A stretch of 64,000 nucleotides of DNA from Aquificota bacterium (GTDB lineage Bacteria > Thermosulfidibacterota > Thermosulfidibacteria > Thermosulfidibacterales > B14-G1): the NCBI GenBank assembly GCA_015486015.1, contig WFSL01000014.1:1-64000 (forward strand), written 5' to 3'. The notes below the pieces were generated by a model, which had not been told where the DNA came from, made no database searches, and saw only the letters and a program-made list of their open reading frames with translations. The position numbers and the translations under genes are program-made. Positions 57,480 through 64,000 of the stretch are shown here, piece by piece (position 1 is the first letter of the stretch; each line of letters begins with the position of its first letter).

Positions 57480-58452
57480 AAGGAAGATAGACTACCAGGA
57501 GACCTTCCATTCCCTGGGGAGGTATCACCCCTCCCTAAGTGGGATAGATCTCCTCTACTACGGCAACGGGCGGCTGAGCTCCAACATCTACATCTTAGAA
57601 GGGGGGCGCACCCTCATAGACCTGGGAAACTTCGGGGGACTGGTGGGCGAGCTGATGGACCACTATAAAGGGATAGAGGTGGAGCAGGTCATCTTCACCC
57701 ACGCCCACTTAGACCACTTGGGGGGCTTGGGTGAAATCCTCAGCCGCTGGACCCCAAAGATCATCATCCACAAGGCCGAACTCGAATGCCGCCTTCCCAG
57801 CGATATAACCTTAGGGGAAGGCCTCAAGGAGATGGGTATAACAGAGATCCAGGGGCTTGAGGGCAACGAGGATATTCCCCTCTCAGACAGAACCCTTAGA
57901 GTGCTCTACACCCCAGGCCATACACCAGGCTCCATCAGCCTCTATGACCCCGCAAAGGGGGTGCTCTTCTCCGGGGACACGGCCTTCCCCATGATGGGAG
58001 AAGAGATCCTCCTGACGGCCCCCGATCCCCAGGGTGGAGACCTACAAGAACTCACAGAGTCCATCCGCATGCTCATCCATCTGGAAATCCAAGCCATGCT
58101 CCCAGGCCACCTCTTCCCAGTATGGGGAAACGTCAGGGAACACCTCAAGAGGACCTATTTCGAGCTTCAGCTCCAGCTTCAAGGAAGGGAAGACATGGCC
58201 TTAATAAACGCTGGAATCCTCTCTGCTGATCTGGGTGATCTGGAAGAGGCTGTGGCCTTCTTTGATCGTGTCCTGGAGAAGGCCCCCAACCACCCAGGTG
58301 CCTGTTTCACTAAAGGGCTGGCCTGCTATCAGATGGGCAAATTCAAAGAGGCCATAGAACTCTTCGACAGGGCCTTAGAGGTGATCCCCAACTTCCAGGA
58401 GGCCCAACAGGCCCGGAGGATGGCGGCCATAGCCCTCGCCGGCAGGGAGTAA
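57472..58452 (+). CDS. Metallo-beta-lactamase-fold hydrolase fused to TPR repeats
   Basis: 326 residues. Residues 1-215 are a metallo-beta-lactamase fold with the metal motif FTHAHLDHLGG near 76, HTPGSISLYD near 156, SGDTAF near 168 and PGHLFPVWG near 208. Residues 235-326 are two tetratricopeptide repeats (AGILSADLGDLEEAVAFFDRVL, GLACYQMGKFKEAIELFDRALE). Glyoxalase II-like thioesters are possible substrates, but the TPR tail suggests a protein partner. Translation is coupled to trmI by an 8-bp overlap. Confidence 0.85.
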   Translation: MDERKIDYQETFHSLGRYHPSLSGIDLLYYGNGRLSSNIYILEGGRTLIDLGNFGGLVGELMDHYKGIEVEQVIFTHAHLDHLGGLGEILSRWTPKIIIHKAELECRLPSDITLGEGLKEMGITEIQGLEGNEDIPLSDRTLRVLYTPGHTPGSISLYDPAKGVLFSGDTAFPMMGEEILLTAPDPQGGDLQELTESIRMLIHLEIQAMLPGHLFPVWGNVREHLKRTYFELQLQLQGREDMALINAGILSADLGDLEEAVAFFDRVLEKAPNHPGACFTKGLACYQMGKFKEAIELFDRALEVIPNFQEAQQARRMAAIALAGRE

Positions 58453-58987
58453 GGCCTGAGCCAACCCAAGGAGCACCTCACCATCCCCATGGGCACCTTC
58501 CCCATGGGGGCATCAACCCCTTTAATCGGAAAGGGTTACTGCTTGAGCGATGATTATATAACATTGTTAAAATAAAGATGGTAGAGGGGCCCATTGAAAA
58601 ATGGACCTCTTCTTAAAATCAATGATTTTGATGGTTTATTTATGAAACACAAATGAAGGATAGGTGGACGGGGAGGGTGAGGCCCCCATTTCCTCACCTC
58701 TTGGTGTGTAGATGCCTTCTAATACAGAATCTTTGAGGCAGCACAGAAGACGCCCATCCTGGAACTATTAACCTGGTTTTACTTCAATTACAAATATTTT
58801 ACCGTTCCTCTGGCCAACCCTATTGACAAAAAGCATAAAGTCTTTTAGTTTTGATCTCACCAGAGGGGAGTTATCCTCGAGATCAGCCATGAAAGGGGGT
58901 GATAGATGGTTGGGATAAGAGAAAGGTTTTTTGGGGAACTGCGTGTAGGTGTTGGGCAATACTACTTTGATGAGGGAGGTTAGAGAA
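58453..58987. other. Non-coding gap with terminator hairpin and palindrome
   Basis: About 535 bp separate the hydrolase-TPR gene from the CoA-transferase operon. At 58585-58610 an imperfect hairpin (AGGGGCCCATT/AATGGACCTCT, GAAA loop, one mismatch) followed by TCTTAA looks like a plus-strand terminator. At 58615-58629 lies AAAATCAATGATTTT, a perfect 7-bp inverted repeat around one base, operator-like. The rest is AT-rich with no clear promoter. A 40-codon minus frame (58890-58768) has no ribosome site and was not called. Confidence 0.5.
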
Positions 58988-60541
58988 ATGGCAGAAGAAA
59001 TAAAGCTTACACTCCCACCCGAGGCAGAATACAGGCATAGGCCGAGGAAGGTGCAGGAGGTGAAGGAGATCGAGATCAACTCCAGGGAAGACACCTTGGA
59101 TCTCAACCATCCTGACGTGAGACCCTGGCCTGTCACACCTGCCCCTTCGCCGGACTGGGTGATGGAAAATCTTTATAAGCCTAGACATGCCGAGGAGTTT
59201 GGAAAGTGGTGCGAGGACAACCTGCGTAAGGACTATGCCCACCTGAAACCCGAGGCCCTGCAGGGGTACAGGGTTTTGGAGGTGGGCACATGGAAGGAGA
59301 GCGGCCCCTTTGCCTGTTCCCTGCTGGCGGAGCTGGGGGCCGAGGTGATCAAGGTGGAGCCCCCGGGGGGCGATCCCTTGAGGAAGCTCACCCCCTTCGG
59401 CAGGGAGGAGTACATGCTGAAGGATACCTATACGGGGGAGCCCTGCGGCTTGGCCTTCATCCATGAGTGCCGCAACAAGTACTCCATCACCCTCAATCTG
59501 GATACTGAGGAAGGCCAGGAGATGTTCAAGGGCCTGGCGGCCAGTGCAGATGTCATTGTGGAGTACTATCCCCCTGGGTACATGGATGAGAGGGGGTTGA
59601 GCTACAGGTATCTGTCCAAGATCAATCCCAGGCTGGTCTATGCCTGGACGGGCGAGGTAGGCCAGTGGGGACCCTGGAAGGATGAGGTCTCCAAGTTTGG
59701 TCAGCCCATGCTGGACCCCTTCGGGATGGTGGCCTGCTCCTGGGTCCACAATACGGGATTCCCACCTGACCTGCTCCCCAGGGAGATGGGTGGTAACCCC
59801 ACCAGGTCTGGACCCTGGTTTGCCGACTTCACCGCAGGCGAGCAGGTGGCAGTGAGTGTCCTGGCGGCCCTGTACTGGAGGGACGAGTTCAGCGGAGAGG
59901 GCCAGTTCATTGAGGTCACCTCCGCCGAGGCCCTCATGGACATCCTGGACTTCGACATCACCTGGTACGGCTTCAACGCCAGCATAAAGGCCAGAACGGG
60001 TTCCTGGGACCCCAACCTGAACCAGTATGCCTGGAACCCCTGCAGGGATGGGTACATGATGATCGGGGGTCAGACCGACAGGCTCTGGTATAGGATCGGG
60101 ATGTGCATCGAGAGGGACTATCCAGAGTTTGGCAGGCTCATCGGTGAGGATCCCCTGCTCAAGGAGATGGGGGCCAGGAACGCCTTGGAGGCCCTCACCA
60201 AGACCTATACCCTCACCACCAGGTGGCTCAGAAATATCTGCCGGTACGAGGCGGAGCAGAAGCTCTTGGAGTACGAGGTGGCAGCAGGACCCGTGCTCTT
60301 CATTGACGAGGTTTCGGAGTTCCCCCACTTCAAGTACCGCCCCTGGGTTGACACCATTGAGGACGAGCACTACGGGACCATACTCTTTTCCTACCCGCCA
60401 GATGGCTACCAGATGAGGACCCCCGCCAGGGTGAAGTGGCTGGGGCGGCCCCTGGGCAAGGATAACTACGAGATCTATATGAAGTATCTGGGCATAGATC
60501 AGTGGAAACTGAGAGAACTTGAGGAGAAGGGGGTAGTGTGA
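58988..60541 (+). CDS. Family III (CaiB/BaiF) CoA-transferase, first of a pair
   Basis: 517 residues from the ATG at 58988 after GGGAGGTTAGAG. The CoA-transferase fold begins near 94 (GYRVLEVG) with the family block [21 protein letters not shown] near 115, so an N-terminal extension of about 90 residues is present; classic members have about 400 residues in all. The Asp in QPMLDPFGM (near 240) sits where the catalytic aspartate that forms the acyl anhydride is expected. [24 protein letters not shown] and [13 protein letters not shown] are conserved. Two unlike subunits side by side recall benzylsuccinate CoA-transferase BbsEF, but length differs. It is the first gene of the operon; the next start overlaps its stop by one base. 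Confidence 0.82.
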   Translation: MAEEIKLTLPPEAEYRHRPRKVQEVKEIEINSREDTLDLNHPDVRPWPVTPAPSPDWVMENLYKPRHAEEFGKWCEDNLRKDYAHLKPEALQGYRVLEVGTWKESGPFACSLLAELGAEVIKVEPPGGDPLRKLTPFGREEYMLKDTYTGEPCGLAFIHECRNKYSITLNLDTEEGQEMFKGLAASADVIVEYYPPGYMDERGLSYRYLSKINPRLVYAWTGEVGQWGPWKDEVSKFGQPMLDPFGMVACSWVHNTGFPPDLLPREMGGNPTRSGPWFADFTAGEQVAVSVLAALYWRDEFSGEGQFIEVTSAEALMDILDFDITWYGFNASIKARTGSWDPNLNQYAWNPCRDGYMMIGGQTDRLWYRIGMCIERDYPEFGRLIGEDPLLKEMGARNALEALTKTYTLTTRWLRNICRYEAEQKLLEYEVAAGPVLFIDEVSEFPHFKYRPWVDTIEDEHYGTILFSYPPDGYQMRTPARVKWLGRPLGKDNYEIYMKYLGIDQWKLRELEEKGVV

Positions 60542-61983
60542 TGTTGATCAAACAGGGGAAAAAGGGATTGGATAAGAAGTTTGAGAGGATACCATTAGAG
60601 GATCAGCCTGGGCCAAAGAGCCAGGAGGAAATGGATGAGATGAAGATGCCCTATGAGGAGTACTGCCGCAAGGTCTTCGATGTGGGCAACGAGTTTGTGA
60701 AGCCCACAGCCCTCAAGGGCATCAGGTGGCTCAGCACCACCATGTATATCTTCACTCCCCACTCTGTCACCAACCTGGCGGAGCTGGGGGCAGAGGTGAT
60801 CAAGATCGAGATGCCCAGGATGGGAGACCCCATGCGCCATACGTCTCCCTTCAACGAGGCGTATGTCTATCCCCTCCACGACACCAGGCCCATGACGGGT
60901 ACCGGGGTGGCATGTTTCAACGCCAACGTGAACGAGTACTACATTAGCATGGACTACCACAGGGAGGAGATCAAGGAGGCCTTCTACACCCTGGTGAGGA
61001 TGTCCGATGGGCTCACCCAGTGCTACAGGCCTGGGACATTCGACAGGTGGAAGCAGAGCTACAGGTATCTCCAGGAGATCAACCCCAGGTTCATCTCCGT
61101 GTGGGGTGGCGGGTTCGGATACGGCCCAAAGATCTGGGGAGGCTCCTACGACATCCTGGGACAGGCCCATGCCGGCCTGGCCAGCATCACCGGCTTCCAC
61201 GAGGACTTTGGAGGCCACCCCACCAAGAGCACAAACTGGAACATCGACTGGTACTCTGGCACCCAGATCACCGTGGCCATTCTGGCCGCCCTGCTCTGGA
61301 GGAGGAAGACAGGTCTGGGCACCAAGATCGAATTCTCCCAGGTGCAGGCCTCCACCAGGTGCTTGGAGTACGGCGTTCCTCTGTACGGCAGGTTCGGCAT
61401 CGTCCGCCAGCGTTGGGGCAACTGGGATACCCAGCTCTGTGTGCACGGCATCATTATATGCGGCAAGTCCGACTATCCCAATGATAAGAACCCACAGCTC
61501 AGAGATGAGGCCAGGTACGTGATGGTGAGTGCCTTCAACGACCCCGACTTCAAGGAGCTGTGCAACGTGATCAAGAGGCCCGATCTATATGAAAAGTACA
61601 AGACCCACAAGCAGAGGGTGGAGGCAGAGGCCCAGGTGGAGATCTACCACGAGCTGGAGAAGTGGGCCGCCGACAAGAGCCGATCTGAGGTAACCAGGAT
61701 CCTGAAGGACGCAGGACTCTTAGCCATGCCTGTCTATAACGACAAGGAGGTTTACGAGTCTCCCCACTTCAGGCAGAGGGGTACTGTCCGGTGGCAGGCC
61801 GATCCCTGGTACGGAGATGCCGTGGTCCATAGCACCTACTCTGCTGGTCTTATGTCCAAGACCCCCAGGCGGAAGTTCTGGGATCTCAGGCCTGTGGGCG
61901 GCGACAACGTGAAGATCTACCACGAGTTGCTGGGCATTCCTTTGAGCACCATCAAGGAATGGTACGAGAAGACCATCATATAG
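60541..61983 (+). CDS. Family III (CaiB/BaiF) CoA-transferase, second of a pair
   Basis: 480 residues; the ATG shares one base with the preceding stop (TGATG) and has GAAGGGGG upstream. The fold starts near 60 (GIRWLSTT), then [22 protein letters not shown] near 78. The putative catalytic Asp lies in [14 protein letters not shown] near 207. [25 protein letters not shown] near 242 is conserved. An N-terminal extension of about 60 charged residues precedes the domain. It is clearly paralogous to the upstream gene but distant, which suggests a heteromer. Substrate is unknown: an aromatic or alkyl succinate is possible given BbsEF precedent. Confidence 0.82.
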   Translation: MLIKQGKKGLDKKFERIPLEDQPGPKSQEEMDEMKMPYEEYCRKVFDVGNEFVKPTALKGIRWLSTTMYIFTPHSVTNLAELGAEVIKIEMPRMGDPMRHTSPFNEAYVYPLHDTRPMTGTGVACFNANVNEYYISMDYHREEIKEAFYTLVRMSDGLTQCYRPGTFDRWKQSYRYLQEINPRFISVWGGGFGYGPKIWGGSYDILGQAHAGLASITGFHEDFGGHPTKSTNWNIDWYSGTQITVAILAALLWRRKTGLGTKIEFSQVQASTRCLEYGVPLYGRFGIVRQRWGNWDTQLCVHGIIICGKSDYPNDKNPQLRDEARYVMVSAFNDPDFKELCNVIKRPDLYEKYKTHKQRVEAEAQVEIYHELEKWAADKSRSEVTRILKDAGLLAMPVYNDKEVYESPHFRQRGTVRWQADPWYGDAVVHSTYSAGLMSKTPRRKFWDLRPVGGDNVKIYHELLGIPLSTIKEWYEKTII

Positions 61984-61996
61984 GGGGAGAGAAGAG

Positions 61997-62488
61997 ATGT
62001 GTGATATCATCTGGTGCAAAAAGGTGAAGGAAGACGGTACGGTGTGCAACACCGTGAACTATTTAGATCCCTTCAACTTCTGGAACTGGGAGGGGACCAT
62101 CGCCTGTGCAGAGTGTGGCACCGTCTACTACATCCACATGATCCAGGGCTGGATGTACAGAGGGCCAGAGGAGCAGCCCCCTGGCACCAAACCCGATATC
62201 CTCCCCGTCTATGCCGACAAGCCCTTGGAGGGTTATGTGCGCTACAGGCCTGGAGTGGAGGGCAGGACCAGACCCTATCTGTGCCTGCCCAGGGACATCT
62301 ATCTGGGTGTGCCTGACCCCAGGCGCTTCAGCATCAGGGGATACCCCGTAAGGGGATGGCCAAACCAGCCGCCCTCCACAGGCATAGCGGGGTCTGCTGG
62401 CTTCAAGTGGGAGATAGAGAAGCTCTCACCTGAGGTGTGGCAGGAGTTCTTGGAGAAGAAGAAGAAGGGCGAGGTCAGGGATTGGTAA
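61997..62488 (+). CDS. Unknown protein with N-terminal zinc-knuckle-like cysteines
   Basis: 163 residues. The N-terminal 45 residues hold Cys2, Cys7, Cys17, Cys37 and Cys40 (C-x9-C then C-x2-C), a likely zinc or iron site. Residues 45-125 are rich in Pro, Gly, Tyr and Arg (GWMYRGPEEQPPGTKP, RYRPGVEGRTRPYLC), with little helix; the C-terminus is a charged helix (EVWQEFLEKKKKGEV). I do not recognise the family. GGGGGAGAG precedes the ATG, 13 bp after the second CoA-transferase gene. It could be a small structural or chaperone subunit for the transferases or for a metalloenzyme. Confidence 0.7.
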   Translation: MCDIIWCKKVKEDGTVCNTVNYLDPFNFWNWEGTIACAECGTVYYIHMIQGWMYRGPEEQPPGTKPDILPVYADKPLEGYVRYRPGVEGRTRPYLCLPRDIYLGVPDPRRFSIRGYPVRGWPNQPPSTGIAGSAGFKWEIEKLSPEVWQEFLEKKKKGEVRDW

Positions 62489-62503
62489 AAAGGAGGAGAT
62501 GCC

Positions 62504-62764
62504 ATGGGAATTGATAGGAGCTTTTTGGAAAAACCCGTAAGTGAGATGACCCCAGACGAGTACCGGCTCATGATATTAGAGCCAGAAAAGGATACCGATC
62601 ATATTTGCTGGAACTGTCGGCACTTCAAACCTGTGATCAAGAACTCCAACTTTCCTCCAGCGGATATCATCGGTTGGTGCAAGAAGATCCACTGGCCATT
62701 CTACTGGTGTATCCCTGAGCACAGGATCGTGAAGAAGTGCTATGCCTATGAACCCATAAAGTAG
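62504..62764 (+). CDS. Small cysteine-rich protein, possible Fe-S (HiPIP-like) subunit
   Basis: 86 residues with five cysteines: C35-x2-C38, C59, C69 and C79, in an aromatic setting (ICWNCRHFKP, GWCKKIHWPFYWCIPEH). The C-x2-C...C...C pattern with nearby Trp and Phe resembles the small HiPIP-like subunits of benzylsuccinate synthase and 4-hydroxyphenylacetate decarboxylase, which bind one [4Fe-4S]. This is resemblance of pattern only. AGGAGAT precedes the ATG; it follows the previous gene by 15 bp. No glycyl radical enzyme is within the window. Confidence 0.65.
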   Translation: MGIDRSFLEKPVSEMTPDEYRLMILEPEKDTDHICWNCRHFKPVIKNSNFPPADIIGWCKKIHWPFYWCIPEHRIVKKCYAYEPIK

Positions 62765-62777
62765 GAGAAGAGGGGGC

Positions 62778-63086
62778 ATGGACGAGGACGTCAAAAGAGA
62801 GCTCGAGGACCTGAAGAGCATGGTTACAGCCTGGAAGGAGAGCTACATCAAACTGGCCAGAGAAGAGGGGGGAGGCGAATACTTGGTAGAGGAATACGGG
62901 GCCGAGATAGAAGAGTTCGTCTTCCCCTATGTCTTCAAGATCATGAAGCTGGGCGGTATGGAGATGTGGGAGCTGGAGGAGTTTTCCCAGTTCTGCCAGC
63001 AACAGGTTCTGGAGTTCCGTGAAGCCCTTATAGACATGGGGGCAATCTTGGTGGAAAAGGAGGAGAGCGATGCCAGAGAGGTATAG
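62778..63086 (+). CDS. Small acidic helical protein of unknown function
   Basis: 102 residues, strongly acidic (many Glu, few Lys), with a predicted helical bundle: EDVKRELEDLKSMVTAWKESYIKLA, then EEYGAEIEEFVFPYVFKIMKL and ELEEFSQFCQQQVLEFREAL. No signal peptide and only one Cys. I do not recognise it. GGAGAAGAGGGGGC precedes the ATG. Its last 17 bases overlap the next gene, so the two are probably made in fixed ratio. Confidence 0.68.
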   Translation: MDEDVKRELEDLKSMVTAWKESYIKLAREEGGGEYLVEEYGAEIEEFVFPYVFKIMKLGGMEMWELEEFSQFCQQQVLEFREALIDMGAILVEKEESDAREV

Positions 63087-63501
63087 AGTGGTGTTGTGCG
63101 GGTTCGATCCTATGCTCGTCAGGGGGTATGTGAAAACGGGTGCCCGGGCCATCTGGTGGTACCTGAGCAACGAGACATTCGACAAGTACAAACCCCAGCC
63201 AGGCCAGAAAGTGGAGGGAAAGCTCTTGGCCGTCTATGACTGGGGTGGGGAGAAACTGGCAGAGCCCAACGAGCCCTTTGAGTGGACCACCACAAAGGAG
63301 TCGGGCTATGCCGTACTGGTCCCCCCTGAGGCCATAGTAAAATATGAGCTCACCGCCTGGAAGTACCTGGAGCTCATTGTGGAGAGGATAGCGGGGCAGG
63401 ACATATATCCCGGCGAGGAGAAGGCCTTCAAGCTGTGGCCATTCGAGACCATGGGCAAGGTCCATCCTTACAGGCTGGATTACATACCACCCATTGACTG
63501 A
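63070..63501 (+). CDS. Unknown 143-residue operon protein
   Basis: 143 residues starting MPERYRVVLCGFDPMLVRGYVKTGARAIWW. The sequence mixes beta-strand stretches (KVEGKLLAVYDWGGEKL, GYAVLVPPEAIVKYEL) with a helix (WKYLELIVERI), suggesting a small alpha/beta domain; no catalytic motif or signal peptide was found. GGAGAGCG lies before the ATG within the preceding gene. It ends the operon and is followed by a terminator hairpin 22 bp downstream. Family unknown to me. Confidence 0.68.
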   Translation: MPERYRVVLCGFDPMLVRGYVKTGARAIWWYLSNETFDKYKPQPGQKVEGKLLAVYDWGGEKLAEPNEPFEWTTTKESGYAVLVPPEAIVKYELTAWKYLELIVERIAGQDIYPGEEKAFKLWPFETMGKVHPYRLDYIPPID

Positions 63502-63523
63502 CCCCGCCCGATTGACATTACCG

Positions 63524-63550
63524 GCTCCCTCTCCGTATAGGAGGGGGAGC
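63524..63550 (+). terminator. Terminator of the CoA-transferase operon
   Basis: GCTCCCTCTCC (63524-63534) pairs with GGAGGGGGAGC (63540-63550) over 11 bp with two G-U pairs and a 5-base loop, followed by ATTTCTATGAT. It sits 22 bp after the last operon stop and separates the operon from the next gene. Confidence 0.65.
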
Positions 63551-63585
63551 ATTTCTATGATATCCCTACGAGGAGACAACACCTT

Positions 63586-64000
63586 ATGGAGAAGAGAGAA
63601 GGAAAAGAGATAAAGGAGGGTAACTGGAACCCCCTGTCTGCTGTCTTGGGTGTGTCCCATCCCTTCTTCGAAAAATGCCTGTTCCTGGAGGGCTACGACA
63701 TATCGTCCAATATCTATGTGGTGGTGGGGGACTACTTGAGCATCATAGATCCGGGCAACGACTACACTGCCTTCATCCAGCTCTTCGAGCTGGGGTACAA
63801 GCCCACGGACATCAAGAAGATCCTTATCACTCATGGCCACCCGGAGCATGCCATGGGCGCCTTAGAGCTCTTCAGGTACCCCAGCATTGCAGAAACCAAG
63901 CAACTGGAGATCCTCATGAGTGATGCGGGGCCAGAGTCCTTCAGAAAGCTGGTGACAGATTTTGGCTGCACATTGACCGATGTAAAGGACGGTGACACCA
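63586..64000 (+). CDS. Metallo-beta-lactamase-fold protein (C-terminus outside window)
   Basis: Open from an ATG at 63586 (AGGAG ten bases upstream) to the window edge, 138 residues seen. The N-terminal strand pattern ISSNIYVVVGDYLSIIDPGND near 45 and the metal loop ILITHGHPEHAMGALELF near 84 mark the metallo-beta-lactamase fold. The usual H-x-H-x-D-H reads H-G-H-P-E-H, so the metal-binding Asp is Glu. It is separated from the CoA-transferase operon by a terminator but shares its codon style, so it may belong to the same system. Substrate unknown. Confidence 0.8.
   Translation, partial: MEKREGKEIKEGNWNPLSAVLGVSHPFFEKCLFLEGYDISSNIYVVVGDYLSIIDPGNDYTAFIQLFELGYKPTDIKKILITHGHPEHAMGALELFRYPSIAETKQLEILMSDAGPESFRKLVTDFGCTLTDVKDGDT

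Noticed and set aside
58768-58890. 40-codon minus frame before the CoA-transferase operon
   Set aside because: Peptide looks plausible (LVRSKLKDFMLFVNR) but there is no ribosome site or context; could be a remnant.
58883-60370. 495-codon minus-strand open frame opposite the first CoA-transferase
   Set aside because: Low-complexity, His/Gly/Leu/Pro-rich product with no domain; a shadow caused by strong C/G-ended codon use of the real gene.
60595-61446. 283-codon minus-strand open frame opposite the second CoA-transferase
   Set aside because: Same cause: antisense frame of a GC3-rich gene, no ribosome site or family.
63028-63849. 273-codon minus-strand open frame over three operon genes
   Set aside because: Runs through the terminator and antisense to well-spaced genes with ribosome sites; composition is not protein-like.

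Overview
The window reads as a chromosomal segment of a Gram-negative, anaerobic and probably thermophilic bacterium of the Desulfobacterota (old Deltaproteobacteria) type. Evidence: a lipid A operon (lpxI, lpxB, msbA), type IV pilus ATPases, a ferredoxin-linked 2-oxoglutarate oxidoreductase in place of the dehydrogenase complex, a mitochondrial-like citrate synthase of the kind known from Geobacter, an argH-lipoprotein-lysA-dap gene order seen in that group, and heavy use of AGG arginine codons. Several proteins look archaeal in affinity (UPF0282 hydrolase, eIF2B-like protein, archease, EF-Tu domain-2-like protein, ADP-forming CoA-synthetase fragment). The species cannot be named from the sequence. 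I see no insertion sequence, prophage, CRISPR array or rRNA.

Layout. 1-6169 (minus): an envelope operon read in the order orphan ATP-grasp protein, lpxI, lpxB, msbA, DUF374 acyltransferase, AsmA/TamB-like protein (cut by the window edge). 6251-10631 (mostly plus): tRNA-Phe, thioredoxin, FmdB-type zinc ribbon, yqgF/ruvX, coaX, tgt and an eIF2B-like protein. 10616-12975 (minus): a small operon of lipoprotein, EF-Tu-like domain, thiamine-binding protein, methyltransferase and Sir2 deacylase. 13346-15780 (plus): pyrC-carA. 15772-18065 (minus): a UPF0282 metallohydrolase and an acyl-CoA dehydrogenase broken by a one-base frameshift. 18138-18896 (plus): a PadR regulator with a near-perfect palindromic operator and a tryptophan-rich partner protein. 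18985-29382 (minus): pilB, pilT, argH, lipoprotein, lysA, dapF, dapA, dapB, gltX. 29573-33167: tRNA-Met, nitroreductase, and hsp20-lon.

33215-50292 (all minus) is the most striking block: every step of an oxidative TCA cycle lies on one strand within 17 kb. Order of reading: acn, gltA, icd, mdh, two-subunit fumarase, sdhC-sdhD-sdhA-sdhB, sucC-sucD, korD-korA-korB-korC. The 5' half is split into separate units by clear hairpins, and acn, gltA, icd and mdh are each preceded by a TTGACA -35 box. Together these genes oxidise acetyl-CoA to CO2, delivering electrons to NADPH, NADH, quinone and ferredoxin; the enzyme set is also compatible with running in reverse.

50473-58452 (mostly plus) holds an aldehyde dehydrogenase, archease, family-4 uracil-DNA glycosylase, pyrF, a lytic transglycosylase, a repeat-built coiled-coil protein, bioD (minus), trmI and a metallo-beta-lactamase-fold/TPR fusion. 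After a 0.5 kb non-coding gap with a terminator and an operator-like palindrome, 58988-63501 is a compact operon of two long family III CoA-transferases followed by four small proteins I cannot assign, two of them cysteine-rich. Its codon choice is visibly more C/G-ended than that of most of the window. This operon is the best candidate for an undescribed catabolic system. The window ends inside a further metallo-beta-lactamase-fold gene.
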